DNA of 64,000 nt from Congeria kusceri (GCA_027627225.1 CM051034.1:19590480-19654479), one strand, 5' to 3'; positions 22,274-34,966 are shown, numbered from the stretch's first letter. Translations and numbers: made by a program. The notes: a model not told the origin generated them from the letters alone.

Positions 22274-22567
22274 TGTGTTTAGACACTATGTATCTTGTAA
22301 AACAACCGATATGTTCATTATTTTTTATCTTCAGATAGTTTAAAGATCAGTGAACACGCTATCTTCTGTTTCGTACTTTAAGGCGCTTACATCACTAGAA
22401 TGTAAATATTCGAGGTTTAATTACAAAATAGTTAGATATTAATAATTTTACTATTTTATGTTTTCAAACATCTTGTCTGTTTTCTGTTTTCATGTTTTAA
22501 TAAGCGTTAGGCACATACATTCTTAACATCCGATTTTGTTTGTTTACTGGATGTAAGCTGTTTTAAA
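22274..22567. promoter_or_regulatory. Putative bidirectional promoter region
   Basis: A 294-base gap separates the ERI1-like start (minus) from the proposed first ATG of the three-finger membrane protein (plus). If both starts are right this is a divergent promoter. It is AT-rich with no CpG cluster and no convincing TATA placement. Inference. Confidence 0.35.
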
Positions 22568-22617
22568 ATGGTTGCCAGACGAAAACTTCCGGGATTCACT
22601 GCTTTGGTGATTTTCAG
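22568..22617 (+). CDS. Possible first exon of three-finger protein
   Basis: ATG opens MVARRKLPGFTALVIF, basic then hydrophobic as in a signal peptide, and ends in TTCAG/gtttga, a weak donor. Phase 2 fits the next exon with either of two acceptors (26742 or 26733). No other candidate was seen in the 4.1 kb before exon 2. Confidence 0.4.
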
Positions 22618-25600
22618 GTTTGAGATGTTTGTGAAACTGTGCTGCATGTTTGTTGTTATTTAATAAAATAACTGTTATTGATAAACTTCAGTTTATTTGT
22701 CATTTAATTGTAAGAATGCAATCCGTAAATTAATCTCATTTTTATATGCACCACAGTTTTCCACTTCTTGTTGAACTTTAAAAATAGAATCAGTCACACT
22801 GGAGAATCTGTATATTTTTATCAGTATCGGTACGTCGTAGTAACCACTACTGGCTTATACACGACAGGGGAGTGTGCAATAATAATCAAATTTTATAGAG
22901 TTCTTGAATGAAATCACACTGCCAGCATACACTGATGAGTCACTATGTTTATTCTAGCTAAAGAAACTTCAGCAAACAGTTTATATAGTACTGACTAGAC
23001 CTGTTCGCTGAAGCCAACCCCGTATCGAAAGTCAACCAGAGGCGTAACATATTTATGTCACGCTATAAATCCATAAATTTGCAATTTCTAGAGGAAATCA
23101 TTACATAAACAAGCAAGTCAATATAAACTTTTGACTTGTGGCGTGTTTTGAGAATAGAAATTGTCAAATGCATCGAATAATACCAGAAAATAACTCTGAT
23201 TAGCACACAGTGTACAATTACGCCGCCATTGTTTTATCACGTGATTTTCATTTGGATATTTTCGGATCGACCTTGACCTTTTCACGTGCTCAAATTGTAA
23301 ACATGGTTTTCGTATTCCGTAATGCATTATATCTGTACAATTACTCATGTCTGATAAGCAAACATATTGTATTTATATTGATGTAAGTGATGTTTAATCT
23401 AATATTCTTTTACTAGGTATTAACATTATAGTGTGTTCACAAAACAATCACCAGTGAAGTACAAATCCATAAAATGTCAGTTTTGTTTCAGGCTGTGTTT
23501 GATAACAGTCACAGCACATGTTCTATTACTAATAATAGATAAAAAGTAAGATGACTGTGACATCCCGTGAGATTCTCATTCAACGAATGTCTTCTTTGTG
23601 ACTGATTTCCTCCACATTTTAGAAACAAAACGGTAATTTAGAAGTGTTTTAGACCTTATTTTGTCATAAGTATGCTAACTAAATGTAAAAATTACCCATC
23701 TATCTAATAATGCTGCCTATTTGGTTCAGTAGTGAATGTAAAATCTGTTTTGGGCAGGTTTTTTGGTGACTGTTGATAAACTGTCAAATTCTTGCTGGTA
23801 GACTTTACTATGGGGGGTGCTCCATAACTTTAATGTTACGCAAAGTCAAAAAATATAAAAAGCAACATTTAAAGTTATGGAAGCCAGAACTACGATTATT
23901 CCGGTCTAAAACTGTTCTGACAAAGGAAGAATTTTTGTGGGAATCTGTTTTTGCAAAGATTGGTTTGAAGCACTATTGTTTGTTAGACCAAATAAAAAAA
24001 TAGTTCCGTTTCTGGTCTCCTGCCCCCAAAAAATAAGCCTTAGGGCCGGTCGGTCTGGATTTTTTGTTTGTTGTTGTGAGTTGGGATTTAGCCAAACCGG
24101 ACGATGTACAGGATTTAGGATAACACCGGAGGTGACGTCATTCAGCGGGGAACAGAACTTGGCATTCAGGAGACAACCAGCCGATCAAGAACAGAGCTCT
24201 GATTTTTATCTGTATTTTAACCTGAATAAACCAGTGTTTTAGTGTTAAAGACTTCAGTAGTACATTGTTTTACTTTATTTTATTGATTTATTTTTTTTGA
24301 TAATGGGATAATGGTGTGTGTTTCATATATGTGTCTATTCAGATGAGTACCCTGTATTAGGTTACTCAGTGTATTACGTGCACATTGTTACCCTAAATTT
24401 CGGCTAAAAAAATTGGGTGCGTGTTGTACACTGTTACAGTCTTTTTTCAGTCATGTTTTTTTTGGAAAATTTTATTTATATTTTCTTTATTTTCTTTTAT
24501 ATTTAATTCATGTATTTTTTTATTAACAAAACATTGCATTCTTATAACCTTGCAATCATATGACCAATTTGAACGAATAATAAAAACACAATCATTGATA
24601 ATAACACCTGTTGCAACTGAGAAGAGTGAAAGCATATCATCATCAATTAGCCAGGCCTCTAAATCTGCAAGCCGTTAGCAACAGCCATAGCAACGGTGTC
24701 GGTTTGACCAAAAAGTCTTTGATGTGACTGCCAAGCTGGGGCCATTGTCTAGAGGTTTGTAGCACTAAGCGTGTAACACTGTTAGCACGTGGTCAGTGAA
24801 AAAAGCATCAATCAATATTACTGTACCTGAACGTCGATAGAGCAGTGTCGATAGAGCATTAATGAATTAGCATTCTAGAGGAAATGTCAAGGGTGTGAAA
24901 AAAAAATCAGACAGTTTTGTTGCATTGGTTAAATTGGAGATTTAAATGGGAGTGCATTGGAATTAAAATGGAGATTGTGTTACTGCATACAGGCTGCAAA
25001 TGGATACAGGCAGTGAATGTTAAAGCCAGCATCAAAGCAGGTGCACGGGCGGCCATTGTGAAAATAGTGCCGTGTGCAACAGTGAATTATTATCAGGTTT
25101 ATGAAACACGATAGCCAATTAAAATCTTGTTTGGTAAAATGATCATTCCACACCAAATAATTAAAATAAGGCCATTCATTAGGTTTGAGCACTTATTGAG
25201 CAACTTTTTTCAATTGGCAATATTTCATTTTTCATGCATGAACATGATTCAACTTACAACGCGATACATACAACAGGGTTGAACTCGTCATTATCAAATG
25301 AAACAGGCGATTTTTATCGAAATCTAAGCGATTTTGCCAGGGGTCTTGGAGGACCCTTGTAATATTACCAATCGCAATTTTAAATTTCCTGAAAAATAAA
25401 ACACACACGTTTTTCAAGCTTTTAAACAATGAATATTTCATTTTTCATGCATGAACATGATTCAACTTACAACACGATACATACAACAGGGTTGAACTCG
25501 TCATTATCAAATGAAACAGGCGATTTTTATCGAAATCTAAGCGATTTTGCCAGGGGTCTAGGAGGACCCTTGTAATATTACCAATCGCAATTTTAAATTT

Positions 25601-28600
25601 CCTGAAAAATAAAACACACACATTTTTTTCAAGCTTTTAAACAATGAATTAGATCTGCAATCTGTTAATAATGACAACCCTGACACAATCTGGAGGAATC
25701 ATGGAATCATGCAGGAGTCATCCTTCCCTTTATGGTTTTAATGTGGAACCTTGCAATATGGTGTCATTTTGAATTTAAACAAATAACTTTGTTGTGTGCT
25801 GGCTCTGTTAATTGAACAGCTTGCTGTGTATTTGTGATGTGTAACACTCCATTCCTGGTTGTAATAACTGTTGTCAAAATAATAGCAAACTATTGATTTC
25901 ATTCAACATATTCAAAATGTTGTTATAATTCAAGTCTGATTTGGCCTTCAAATCACTGTCATCAACACTATCTAGTTCTTGCAAACTTCACATGTTAGTA
26001 AGATATTATACAAACCAATTATTGACAGGGTGTTCATTGTGTTTACACTTTAGAGCATAAACATGATTGCAATTTGCTGAATATAAAGCTTGTGCCAGGA
26101 ATGTCAGATAAAAAGGTGCAAAATACATGTATGGCATGCTAACGGGACTGACAAACAGTGTCAGATGTCTGTCAGGTCTTACACCTGGATCCATTATAGA
26201 TTAGACTATATTGAACATACAGGGATTCTTCCGCGATCGGCAGAATAATGTTCAATATGACACGATGTCGTTCGCAAGGTGTCCTAGTGGATAGATTTTG
26301 CTGTATATTCGTGCATAAAGATCAGTGCCAGGTAAATGTGTTCGAGCTATTAGTATTAGTTGCTATATGGGAGAAATTGTGTGAAAGTCCTGCTTGCTCA
26401 GTCGGGAGAGGTCCATTCAAGCATTTGGCACATTACCAAAAATAAATTTGATTACCACATACAACGCGAAACCTGTCAGACATGTCTGACAAAAACTGAC
26501 AAATATTATAATTCACCTCATACATGTTTAATGTTACTTTTACTTATTTTAATTAGTAATTGATGTGTTACTGAAACAATTAATGTATGCATCATGTTCA
26601 CTCTCCAAATTATTTAACAGTGTATGCCATGTTTTGAATATGTGCTATATAGGTTACAAATCGTGTTGTCTGCGGGCTGATTTAGAGGTTTTACATAGTC
26701 TGTTACCAGTACATAAAGTTGCTCTTTTTTCAGTGTTTTTAGGCCAATCTATGGTGTCAAGTACTGCTTGAGTGGGGAGGACCATTTAATGAACATGACT
26801 TGCTCCACAGGGGAGCTAACCCCAGCTAATATGATGTCTAGTAAGGTCGTGGGTGATGTGCCCCAGGACTCCTCAGAAAATGAACCAGGACCTTCAAAGG
26901 CCGAAACAGACTATCAGTGCATGATATTTCAGTACAATGAGACCCACAGGTGGGAAAATGGTGTGGATTTGATTACCCATGTGAACTTTACCTGTGATTT
27001 TCATAGATATTGCCATGGCTTTCATCAAGATGGAGGAATGCAGGTAACTTGGAAAGTGGATGTTCCCATTCACAAAATAGTGCTTTTTCTCCCAAAATAA
27101 ATTGTTTTGTGTGTTTTCAGCAATAGTTACTTGTATTATATGAAAGCCATAGGAAATGACATGAAGATACAAATGCTATTTAAGTTTAAGTTTAAAATTC
27201 ACCAAACTTACTCTGGAACTTACTGTAAACAAAGTTATCTTACTTTATTAATAGCATGCATGTTATAGGTGGCTTATGGTACTTTATGATAGATGAGCTG
27301 TAGTCAAAAATATTGTTAGCAAACCTTTTAGATATCTACACATTGGCTAATCTGGCAATTGACAGCTTGAGCACTTTTTTGCAAGCAGTTTAATTTTTTA
27401 GCATTCAAAACTATTCTGTAAAGCTAAATTATATAAATATATTTTCTGTTAGTTTGTTTCGCTTATTTATGTTTATACTTATTTAAGGCTCTAGGGCTGT
27501 TTTCCCTTGCAGTTCAGACTTGATGGCCGTGATGGACTGCTGTTCTGCTGCAACTCCACAGACAACTGTAACACCCCCGCACTCCGGACACAGCATTCTC
27601 AGCAACAGCAGTGCTACACAGGGGGCCCACATATAGAACATGGTACATCTGGGCTGGTTTTCATCAAGCTCCTAAGGGAAATCTCAACTTATGTGAACAT
27701 TTTTAGGAAAATCTTACCTTTGCTAACTTTTCTGATTGAAAAGAATGACTAGTGAATGTGTGTTTGTCAGACTTTAAATTGTCTACCTGTCTATTCCATA
27801 ACCCATTCTGAAAACATATTATTATGCATTATACATGTACTATATTTTATTTCTTATAGTGGATTGAAATCAAACACATTTTGGAGGACAGAACATAATT
27901 TTAGATTAATTCTAATGTTTTTGTTCTTGTCATGATGCACTATAAACCATTACTGATCATACACCTATATTTATTGTATAAATGGTTGTTGCCAAACAGC
28001 CTTGAATAACCCTTGCCAGTGCATAGATTATCAGTACGATAAATCCTGGGATCTATATACCCCATTATTACAGCAGTGCTTTTTTCACAGCTTTGGGAGT
28101 GAGTCTGGTACCCTTCATATTTGGAATTTCATGTCCTTAAATTTTGCTATTTGGGAAAAATTAATACAGCAAAATTAATTAATGAATTACTTAAACTAGT
28201 GTTTAAACTAGATATTTTAATGGTGTTTATCCATAATTATACAAGTTATTTTAAGATGTATTTGGGTAATTTTTCATTTCAAATTTTGGAATTTTGTCAT
28301 TCCAGTTGGGAAAAATATACCTTGTTGGGCATTGGGAATGGGACCTCTTACTCTGTTATGTAAGGATATTAATCACAGTACAGTCATATGTTTGTTTCTC
28401 AACAGAAGTCACTGTCTGTGCCAGTGTTGAATCCTACTGTCTGACTGTTACATCGAGTCACATTGTTCACACTGGCTGTGATGTGAAAGATATATGTTCG
28501 GATCTCAACAAAGATGGTGCCTTGAACAGCTGTCACTATTCTGAGGTTAGATGTCATTTTATCATAAAACGTAACATCATTTTTAGCTTAGAAAAACCCA

Positions 28601-30061
28601 ACAACCTTACACTGACCTTTATGCATGAATGTATTGAATGTTCGAATATGTTTGTTTCCATAATTAATGCAGTCATTTGAATATATTGCAATATATTTCG
28701 CTGAAAAACTATTGCCATGGTATGAGTGCTTATCAATAAACATGTAAACTATTTGCACTAGCTAAACCAAGAAAATGAATAGAAAAGAATTCAAGCCTTC
28801 AATTATGCTAACAGTGATCAATCTGTTATGGCCCCCATCAAAGATGGCGGGGTATATTTGTTTGCTTACATGTATGTCGGTCGGTATGTAGACCACTTTG
28901 GTTTCCGCTCTCTTAGTTCAACAGTTTTCATCTGATCTTCACCAAACTTCATTAAAATTTTTGTAATAATAATATGTAGGTCAAGTTTGATAATCAGCCA
29001 AATCGCCCCATGAATTGTGGAGTTATTGCCCTTGAATTATCCAAAATTGGCCTTTGTAGTAGTTTCCGCTCTCTAAGTCCATCAATTTTCATCCAATCTT
29101 CACCAAACTTCATGAACATATTTGTGGGCATAATATCTTGGCCAAGTTTAATAATCACTCAAATCGCCTCAGGAAATGTGGAGTTATGGCCACTGAGTTA
29201 TCTCAACTTGGCCTTTAAGCTTTTTAGCAATAGAAAGAGTGTTCATAATAAATGTGTAGGAATTGTTTCTTACGAGCAAACCTTACCTCCATTTTTCAGG
29301 ACATTCAGCAGGAGACCTGCTGCTGTAAAGGGCAGCTGTGTAACGACCCGGGCCCCAGGGTGGAGACAGTTCGGGTCGAGCACACCCAGGGCTCCCTACA
29401 GACGACACTGCTCATTGTGATAGGGGTCACCCTGGGTGTACTTCTTATGGGTAGGTCAATGGAGAAATATTGTATGCTTTAATTGACAGTGTCCTGGGAA
29501 ATTGCAGCATTTATTGTTACATGGCTGCACATACCGGTACATTTCAGATTTGAGGCACCAGTTGATGCCTGATGCTGTAACCTTTCCATTGTTGTGAATG
29601 TAGTTTTAGGACAATTTTCCAATGATTTGCTTATGTTATTGCTAATAAATAAATATCAATGGTGTGTGAAATGATAATGAGACTTGAACAGATTTATATC
29701 AAACTTTAATAACAATTTGTAAATCTTATATCTTACTGATTTATATAACTAATCAGATTCTCTACACTGCTATATGTGTATATGATGATGGATATCATCC
29801 AATAAAAGCAGGTGGTTAACGTCCTGATTCAAGATTGGCTAGTTCGTTGATACACTTCTTACAGGGGTGGCAGTGTACATGTACAGACGCTTCAAACAAA
29901 GGCCACCACCGACGCCGAGTCCCTCGAAGATTCAGTACCATAGCACGCAGTACAGCTCTGTTACAGAGGACGTAGACGATGACAAGGTACAGATCATACA
30001 GCCTGACAGGCCCATCCCAAACAGCAGTAGAAAGAACCAACCGGCCATGGAAATGGTATGA
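22568..30061 (+). CDS. Type I membrane protein with two three-finger domains
   Basis: Proposed exons: 22568-22617, 26743-27043, 27513-27642, 28406-28545, 29300-29450, 29865-30061. Phases agree throughout, giving 969 coding bases, 322 residues. Two cysteine-rich modules end in the three-finger hallmark CC....CN: FCCNSTDNCN and CCCKGQLCND. These folds occur in Ly6/uPAR proteins and TGF-beta/activin/BMP receptor ectodomains. A hydrophobic helix (TTLLIVIGVTLGVLLM then GVAVYMY) is followed by basic RRFKQR and a proline-rich tail of about 60 residues with tyrosines and no kinase. It probably acts at the cell surface as a co-receptor or decoy, but the ligand cannot be told. Exon 1, a possible signal peptide, is the least certain part. 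Confidence 0.78.
22620..23980. other. No recognised feature
   Basis: AT-rich DNA inside the proposed first intron of the three-finger protein gene. Short open stretches here have no family resemblance. Confidence 0.4.
23984..24410. mobile_element. Diverged copy of TTTCTGGTCTCC element
   Basis: Starts ACCAAATAAAAAAATAG, then GTTTCTGGTCTCC, like 13679, and later carries GATAATGGTGTGTGTTTCATAT and TGTCTATTCAGATG, like the interior of the copy at 13750-13820. The block at about 24060-24240 has no match there, so it may be a secondary insertion. Confidence 0.55.
25219..25647 (+). repeat. 213-bp tandem duplication
   Basis: The unit begins AATATTTCATTTTTCATGCA at 25219 and again at 25432. Copies differ at only a few bases (for example CAACGCG versus CAACACG, GTCTTGG versus GTCTAGG), so the duplication is recent. 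Noncoding and intronic. Confidence 0.93.
26743..27043 (+). CDS. Three-finger protein exon 2
   Basis: Acceptor TTTTTAG (or the CAG nine bases upstream) and donor CAG/gtaact. Encodes YGVKYCLSGED, a linker SSENEPGPSKAE, and the first part of module 1 (YQCMIFQYNE, FTCDFHRYCHGFH). Contains potential N-glycosylation sites NMT, NET and NFT. Confidence 0.8.
27513..27642 (+). CDS. Three-finger protein exon 3
   Basis: Acceptor CCCTTGCAG, donor CATG/gtacat. Encodes LLFCCNSTDNCNTP, the terminal finger of module 1, then a glutamine-rich link and QQCYTGG, which begins module 2. Confidence 0.85.
28406..28545 (+). CDS. Three-finger protein exon 4
   Basis: Acceptor TTTCTCAACAG, donor CTGAG/gttaga. Encodes VTVCASVESYC, HTGCDVKDICSDL and NSCHYSE. 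Cysteine spacing fits the middle of a three-finger module. Confidence 0.85.
28826..29240. repeat. Dispersed repeat with TTTCCGCTCTCTAAGT units
   Basis: Two units of about 190 bp share GTTTCCGCTCTCTTAGTTCA-like, TTTTCATCTGATCTTCACCA-like and GAATTGTGGAGTTATTGCC-like segments. Intronic, noncoding. Confidence 0.65.
29300..29450 (+). CDS. Three-finger protein exon 5
   Basis: Acceptor ATTTTTCAG, donor ATGG/gtaggt. Encodes QQETCCCKGQLCNDPGP, the terminal finger of module 2, a short stalk, and most of the transmembrane helix. Confidence 0.87.
29865..30061 (+). CDS. Three-finger protein exon 6 (last)
   Basis: Acceptor CTTCTTACAG. Encodes VAVYMYRRFKQR, then PPPTPSPSKIQYHSTQYSSV, an acidic stretch EDVDDDK, and ends MEMV before TGA at 30059-30061. 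It is the cytoplasmic tail; no kinase or other domain is seen. Confidence 0.85.
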
Positions 30062-30436
30062 TCATACAGTCTGACTGGCCATTCACAAATAGATCCTATA
30101 GCATGACAGGCAATTCATAAATAGCAGTGGAAAGAAGCAAATGGCCATGGAAATGTTGCCATGAACAATGGTAGAAACTTAGTGATCATAGCCACTTTAG
30201 ATTGTTATAGTGGTATTAATGTATATGTATATATATTAAAGTTCCGGTTAAATGTTTTATTTTTAACCAGTGTGCCAAGTTTATGACATTTTGCGCAGGA
30301 TGAAGTATACCATTGCGGAATCTTACTCTTGCCAAAATGTGCCATTTTGGGAAAAGTGTGATCATACCTGGTTATAGATGTTATTGTTGATTTTTTCACA
30401 CCTTTCCTTATTTTGTTATTTTTGAGTGCTGTGCCT

Positions 30437-31068
30437 TTTTAGTTTACCTGAGCATGAAGTGTTCAAGGGCGATCATTTGTGTCAGTGGTTGTCCATTGTC
30501 CGTCGTCGTCGTCATCTGTTACAATTTACTTCAAAACTCTTCTCTGAAACTGCTTAATAATTAGTGGAAATTAACCAAACTAGGTATGAATGTTCCTTGG
30601 GTAGTCCTCTACCTAAATGCTTCAAATTATTTTGATTTGTTAAAATACATGGCCGCCAGGGGGCTTGGCTTTTCATCCTGATATGACTATATTGAAAACT
30701 TGAAAAATCTTCTTGTGAGGAACCACTGGAAGGATTTTGATTATTTTTTTTACACAAATGTTCCTGGTAGCCAGGGGGCAGGGCAGTTTTCCTTTTGAAA
30801 ATCTTCTTGTCAGAAACCACTAACTGGATTTTGAAATAATTTCACAGAAATGTTAGTTGGGGGAACCTGTACGAAATTTCTTCTAATCATATTTATTTTT
30901 TTATATTTTGATTGGCTAAGAAACATGGCTGTCAGTGGTCGACCATTGACGTCCATTGTCAACATTTTACTTCTATAATCTCTGAACATGCTCTTTAATT
31001 TTTACAAGCCATTATGATTAATTTAACTCAGGTGATCGACCCAGGGCCAAAATGGCGCTCTTGTTTGT
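30437..31068. repeat. Dispersed repeat ending GGCGCTCTTGTTT
   Basis: Starts near TTTACCTGAGCATGAAGTG, carries GTCCATTGTCCGTCGTCGTC, GAAACCACTGG and TGATTATTTTTTTTACACAA-like units, and ends CAAAATGGCGCTCTTGTTT. I recall the terminal motifs as common in bivalves. It lies just beyond the three-finger protein gene. Confidence 0.65.
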
Positions 31069-31512
31069 TATGTAATTCTCATTTGAAGTGTTCAAACTGC
31101 ACTAAAAGTTTGTATGGTTTTCATACTAGGACATTAAAATAAAACAGTTTATATGTAGAGTTTGATACAAAATAACGAAAGTAGGAACTGATTTACTAGT
31201 AGCCATGCCTTTTCTCTATCAATTATAAAAATATCACTAGCATCGATACTTTCTTCTGTTCTGGGAAACAGTCCTGTTCCATTCAGATTGATAGTTTGTT
31301 GCACAGTATTGTAATTCTACAATAAATATTCTTGATCTATTTGGAACAGGTCTTTTTACGGGACCAAACAAAAGAAAGAAACATATTGAATTACCTAATC
31401 TTTTTTTGTATTGGAATGAAAAAATAATTAGTTTATCATGTTTTAATAAAATGATGATGTGTAGGCCTGCCTGTGTATGTCTCTCAGTAGTTTTGAATCT
31501 GAGTAAAAGGGA

Positions 31513-31766
31513 TCGTATCCACAAAGCTCCAAAGGAAAATCTTAACTTAAGTCATACTTAAGGGATAATTTCAAATACATGTGTTCAGGTGAATTTCAAT
31601 ATTTTATATTTGAAATATTGTACGATAAGAAGATATGCCGATTCTTTACCAGATTAAAACCATTTAAGACCTATTAAACTATAAAAGAACCAAAGACAGA
31701 CTGAGGAATTTTATGATTTTAAGAAATGGTCTTAAGTTTTCGCTAAGGAGCTTTGTGGATATGGGC
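31513..31766. mobile_element. Short inverted-repeat element (MITE-like)
   Basis: TATCCACAAAGCTCC at 31516-31530 is an exact reverse complement of 31747-31761, and similarity continues inward (AAAATCTTAACTTAAG against GAAAACTTAAGACC). About 250 bp, noncoding. Confidence 0.72.
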
Positions 31767-31769
31767 CCA

Positions 31770-33690
31770 GCTGACAGTTGTGTTATATATGTTGTACACA
31801 TCAACAATTCAAAATACAATCTAATGTGAACATGTGAAGTGAAACATACATAATGTTATAATGTGTAAGTGTGTACAAAATTTAATAAAACTTAAAAATG
31901 TGTCTGCATTGCACTTGTGATTCTATAGTTGTGGTTTGTCGACACAGTCATCAGTGTGTTGTTGAAAAAGTCATTTCATTTCACATGTCTTTTATAATCA
32001 TTATTTTTTTTATTTTGGCAAACATCTGTAAATATGTACTTTTGACAATGTATGCCTATTGTTTACACATTGAAATTCGCAATCATTAGTTGTTACTTTT
32101 TATGCTTGTATGTTATATTTACAAAATGTTTGTTGTTGTTGTTCAAATAGTACCCGTTTCATATAATTTGTTAACATTGTAATCTATAAATGGATTGGCT
32201 TTGGCTGAACTAATGTAGAGTAGACATTATCCATTATAAATGAACTTCAGATTTGACTTGGAAATTAAATGATCATTTGTTCCATCTGTCCCAATTGGTG
32301 TTCTTTATAACCACATTCAGAATTGCCATTTATATAAAGCAAATGACCAAGATTCGTGTGCTTAAAGATGGACCAGTTATAAGTCATTCATTATAAACAG
32401 TTCCAAATTAATATCTCTGAATAGTTACATTGTCAATGTGTGTATAAATTGCTTAAAATTAATTGAAGGAAATAGAAACAGATGTTAGAAATCTGTATAA
32501 TAATAACTTAAAATCATTGATAATGATGGCTTATTATGCTTTATGTCCTATGTAGTCAGAATAATGTTTGTATAGCTGTCAAAACTCAATTTTTATCTGG
32601 GTTCTGAGCAAGATGTATTGAAATACTTTATGGTAACAGTATGATTACATTAAATTGCGTTCTTACCTTATGTTGCAGAAGATGTAGTATTATGTCGGGG
32701 TCTCTGCATTAAATGTTCATTTAATCTAGCTCAATGTTGAAATTTTTAATAAATCTAACAAATGTTATCTGTTTAACTGGATAAGTGAGGGAATAGTATG
32801 CAGTGTATTGTTCTGTAGTGCAAATATTTCTTAACATTCTTAGCTTACCTTGGTGATTTATTAAATATTAGTCGTTGCTTATGTTTTGTTAATTGTCAAC
32901 ATAAACTAATAAAAAATTAATTATTTCCTGCATGTTGCTTTGTAAACAAATTGGATGATGTTACATATTTAGTCTTTTTATACTATTTATGTACCTTGAT
33001 AACTCTATAAAAATGTAACTGTACAGCTTTTATGAAGTTTAACTGTTCCATTTATTGATAACAGTGTTAGATAAAATCTTTACATAATGTACAATGTAGC
33101 TGGGACACATCATTGGTCCTAGTCAAAGTTCTGTTTTGTATTGTTCTTAAATAATTATTTGCCACTTTCGCTTTAAATCATATATATTGTGAAGTCATAT
33201 ACATTGTAGTTGTACATTGTAGTTGTGAAGATGACCGGATTTTAAAATAATTACATATTAAATTAATATCCTTTGTTTTAAACTTATAATTCCTTACGTT
33301 TTATTTGTTGTATACCAAAGTATGTCCCTTTAATATTTTATTACTATGTGCGTTTTTGTGTTGTGCATACACTCTTATTGCAATAGCATATATTTCAAAT
33401 CATGTTCATGTCTACGTTTTTGTGTTCATAATGTGTCTGTGATGACGATTGTTGTCCTGTTATTAAAAACCGGTTTTATTTCCACGCTTTGTACAACACT
33501 GTATTTTTACTGAATTAAAGTGTATTTTGTATTCATTTTACTCGATGTTTGTCATACTTTTACATGTACATGTATGCCATTTTTTTAATATTGCTAAACA
33601 CTGCAAGCACTGCGAACTATCTAACCTGAGTCTGTCTGTGATGACTCTTTGGCAATTATTTTTCAAGTTTCTCAGATTAATTTTATCTCT
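31770..33690. other. AT-rich intergenic DNA, no recognised feature
   Basis: No coding, RNA or repeat structure stands out between the three-finger protein gene and the first GPCR. Confidence 0.4.
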
Positions 33691-33701
33691 GATAATCTCG
33701 T

Positions 33702-33715
33702 GTTGCCATGGCAAC
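33702..33715. promoter_or_regulatory. Perfect palindromic X-box (RFX-type) motif
   Basis: GTTGCCATGGCAAC is an ideal RFX-factor X-box. It lies about 1.6 kb upstream of the first GPCR start codon. Function is unproven. Confidence 0.45.
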
Positions 33716-34840
33716 GGAGAGAAACAAAACAACAACAATCTCAATACAAATATAAACTATATGGAATTACAGCGGCATCCGCCGCAAAGAAACCCTTAAC
33801 ATCTTTTATTTCAAACAAAGTATTTTGAAGACATATCCCAAAATTTACTTGACAACAAATGCCTCATAGCTAGTTGACAATGTGTACGCCAATGGATGGA
33901 ATTATCTAGCCGTTAATACATGACGGAAACCTTGTCAAAAACAAAGATCGATAATATATTGTTATTTGTTGATACGAGCAGTTCATGGATTAAACCTTTT
34001 CCAGAACATACCTTCGCCAACTATGAAATATACAAGGAGAATAAACTTGCAAATGTATTTGTAATCGCAGACTCAATAAAATTTTCAGTATGTTTTATTA
34101 TATGTTACAGTGATAATAAATTACAAACAATCAATAGCGAACAAAATATATTTTCTAGTGTTATTATATTATTTATGATATGAACTATGTAATATGTGGA
34201 TCGACCTCTATAACACAAACATCCTAATCCAATACGCTATCCATTAAATGGTTCAGGTTATTGTTACTAATATGACACACGTATCAAATATCAAATTAAC
34301 ATGATTCCAATACGAAAGCTAAAATATATGTCGCAATGGATTTGTAATATATTCATGCATAAGCCAGTGTAGGGTCAATTGGTCCGATCAACAATCGTTA
34401 CAGTCGTTAGTATAAACTGGAAGTATGATACAATCATACACAGCTGAATACAATGTATGTATACAAACGATGTTCAATATGTGTGATGTCAACATCACCT
34501 TAAACAAGGTTGTAAGTCAAAGCCTGTTATTTCTTATAGCCATAAGTGATATTTAATGTGTTCAACAAAATTTAAAATATGTGTGTTCATTACATCTGGT
34601 AAAAGTTCAGCAAATAAAAGACCTGTTAGTGAATTTGGTTTTCAGGATGTCGTTTTATTTGTTTACAACGAAATGCTCGTCATTTCGATTCAAGATACAG
34701 AACCTGTTTGATTGCATCACAAAATCTGAGAAATTGCATGTATCAGCCCATGATTACGTGTTTTTTCTCGGATCTAGTGTTTACCTCTCAAGGTATGTTC
34801 TGATAGGTGTTCTAGAAACACACAATTAGTTGAACAAAAT

Positions 34841-34966
34841 GTCAACATTGCAATGACGTTACTCGATATAATTTGTCAGAGCCTATCCACCCAGTACAAA
34901 ACTGTCAACATTGCAATGACGTTACTCGATATAATTTGTCAGAGCCTATCCATCCAGTACAAAACT
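34841..34966 (+). repeat. 63-bp tandem duplication with CRE-like cores
   Basis: Copies at 34841-34903 and 34904-34966 differ at about one base (CCACCC versus CCATCC). Each contains ATGACGTTAC, close to a CREB/ATF half-site. Located 340-465 bp upstream of the GPCR start codon, a plausible promoter region. Confidence 0.9.

Noticed and set aside
24421..24678. 85-codon hydrophobic open frame
   Set aside because: AT-rich poly-T translation (Phe/Leu/Ile runs) next to a repeat, with no domain, start context or splice partner.
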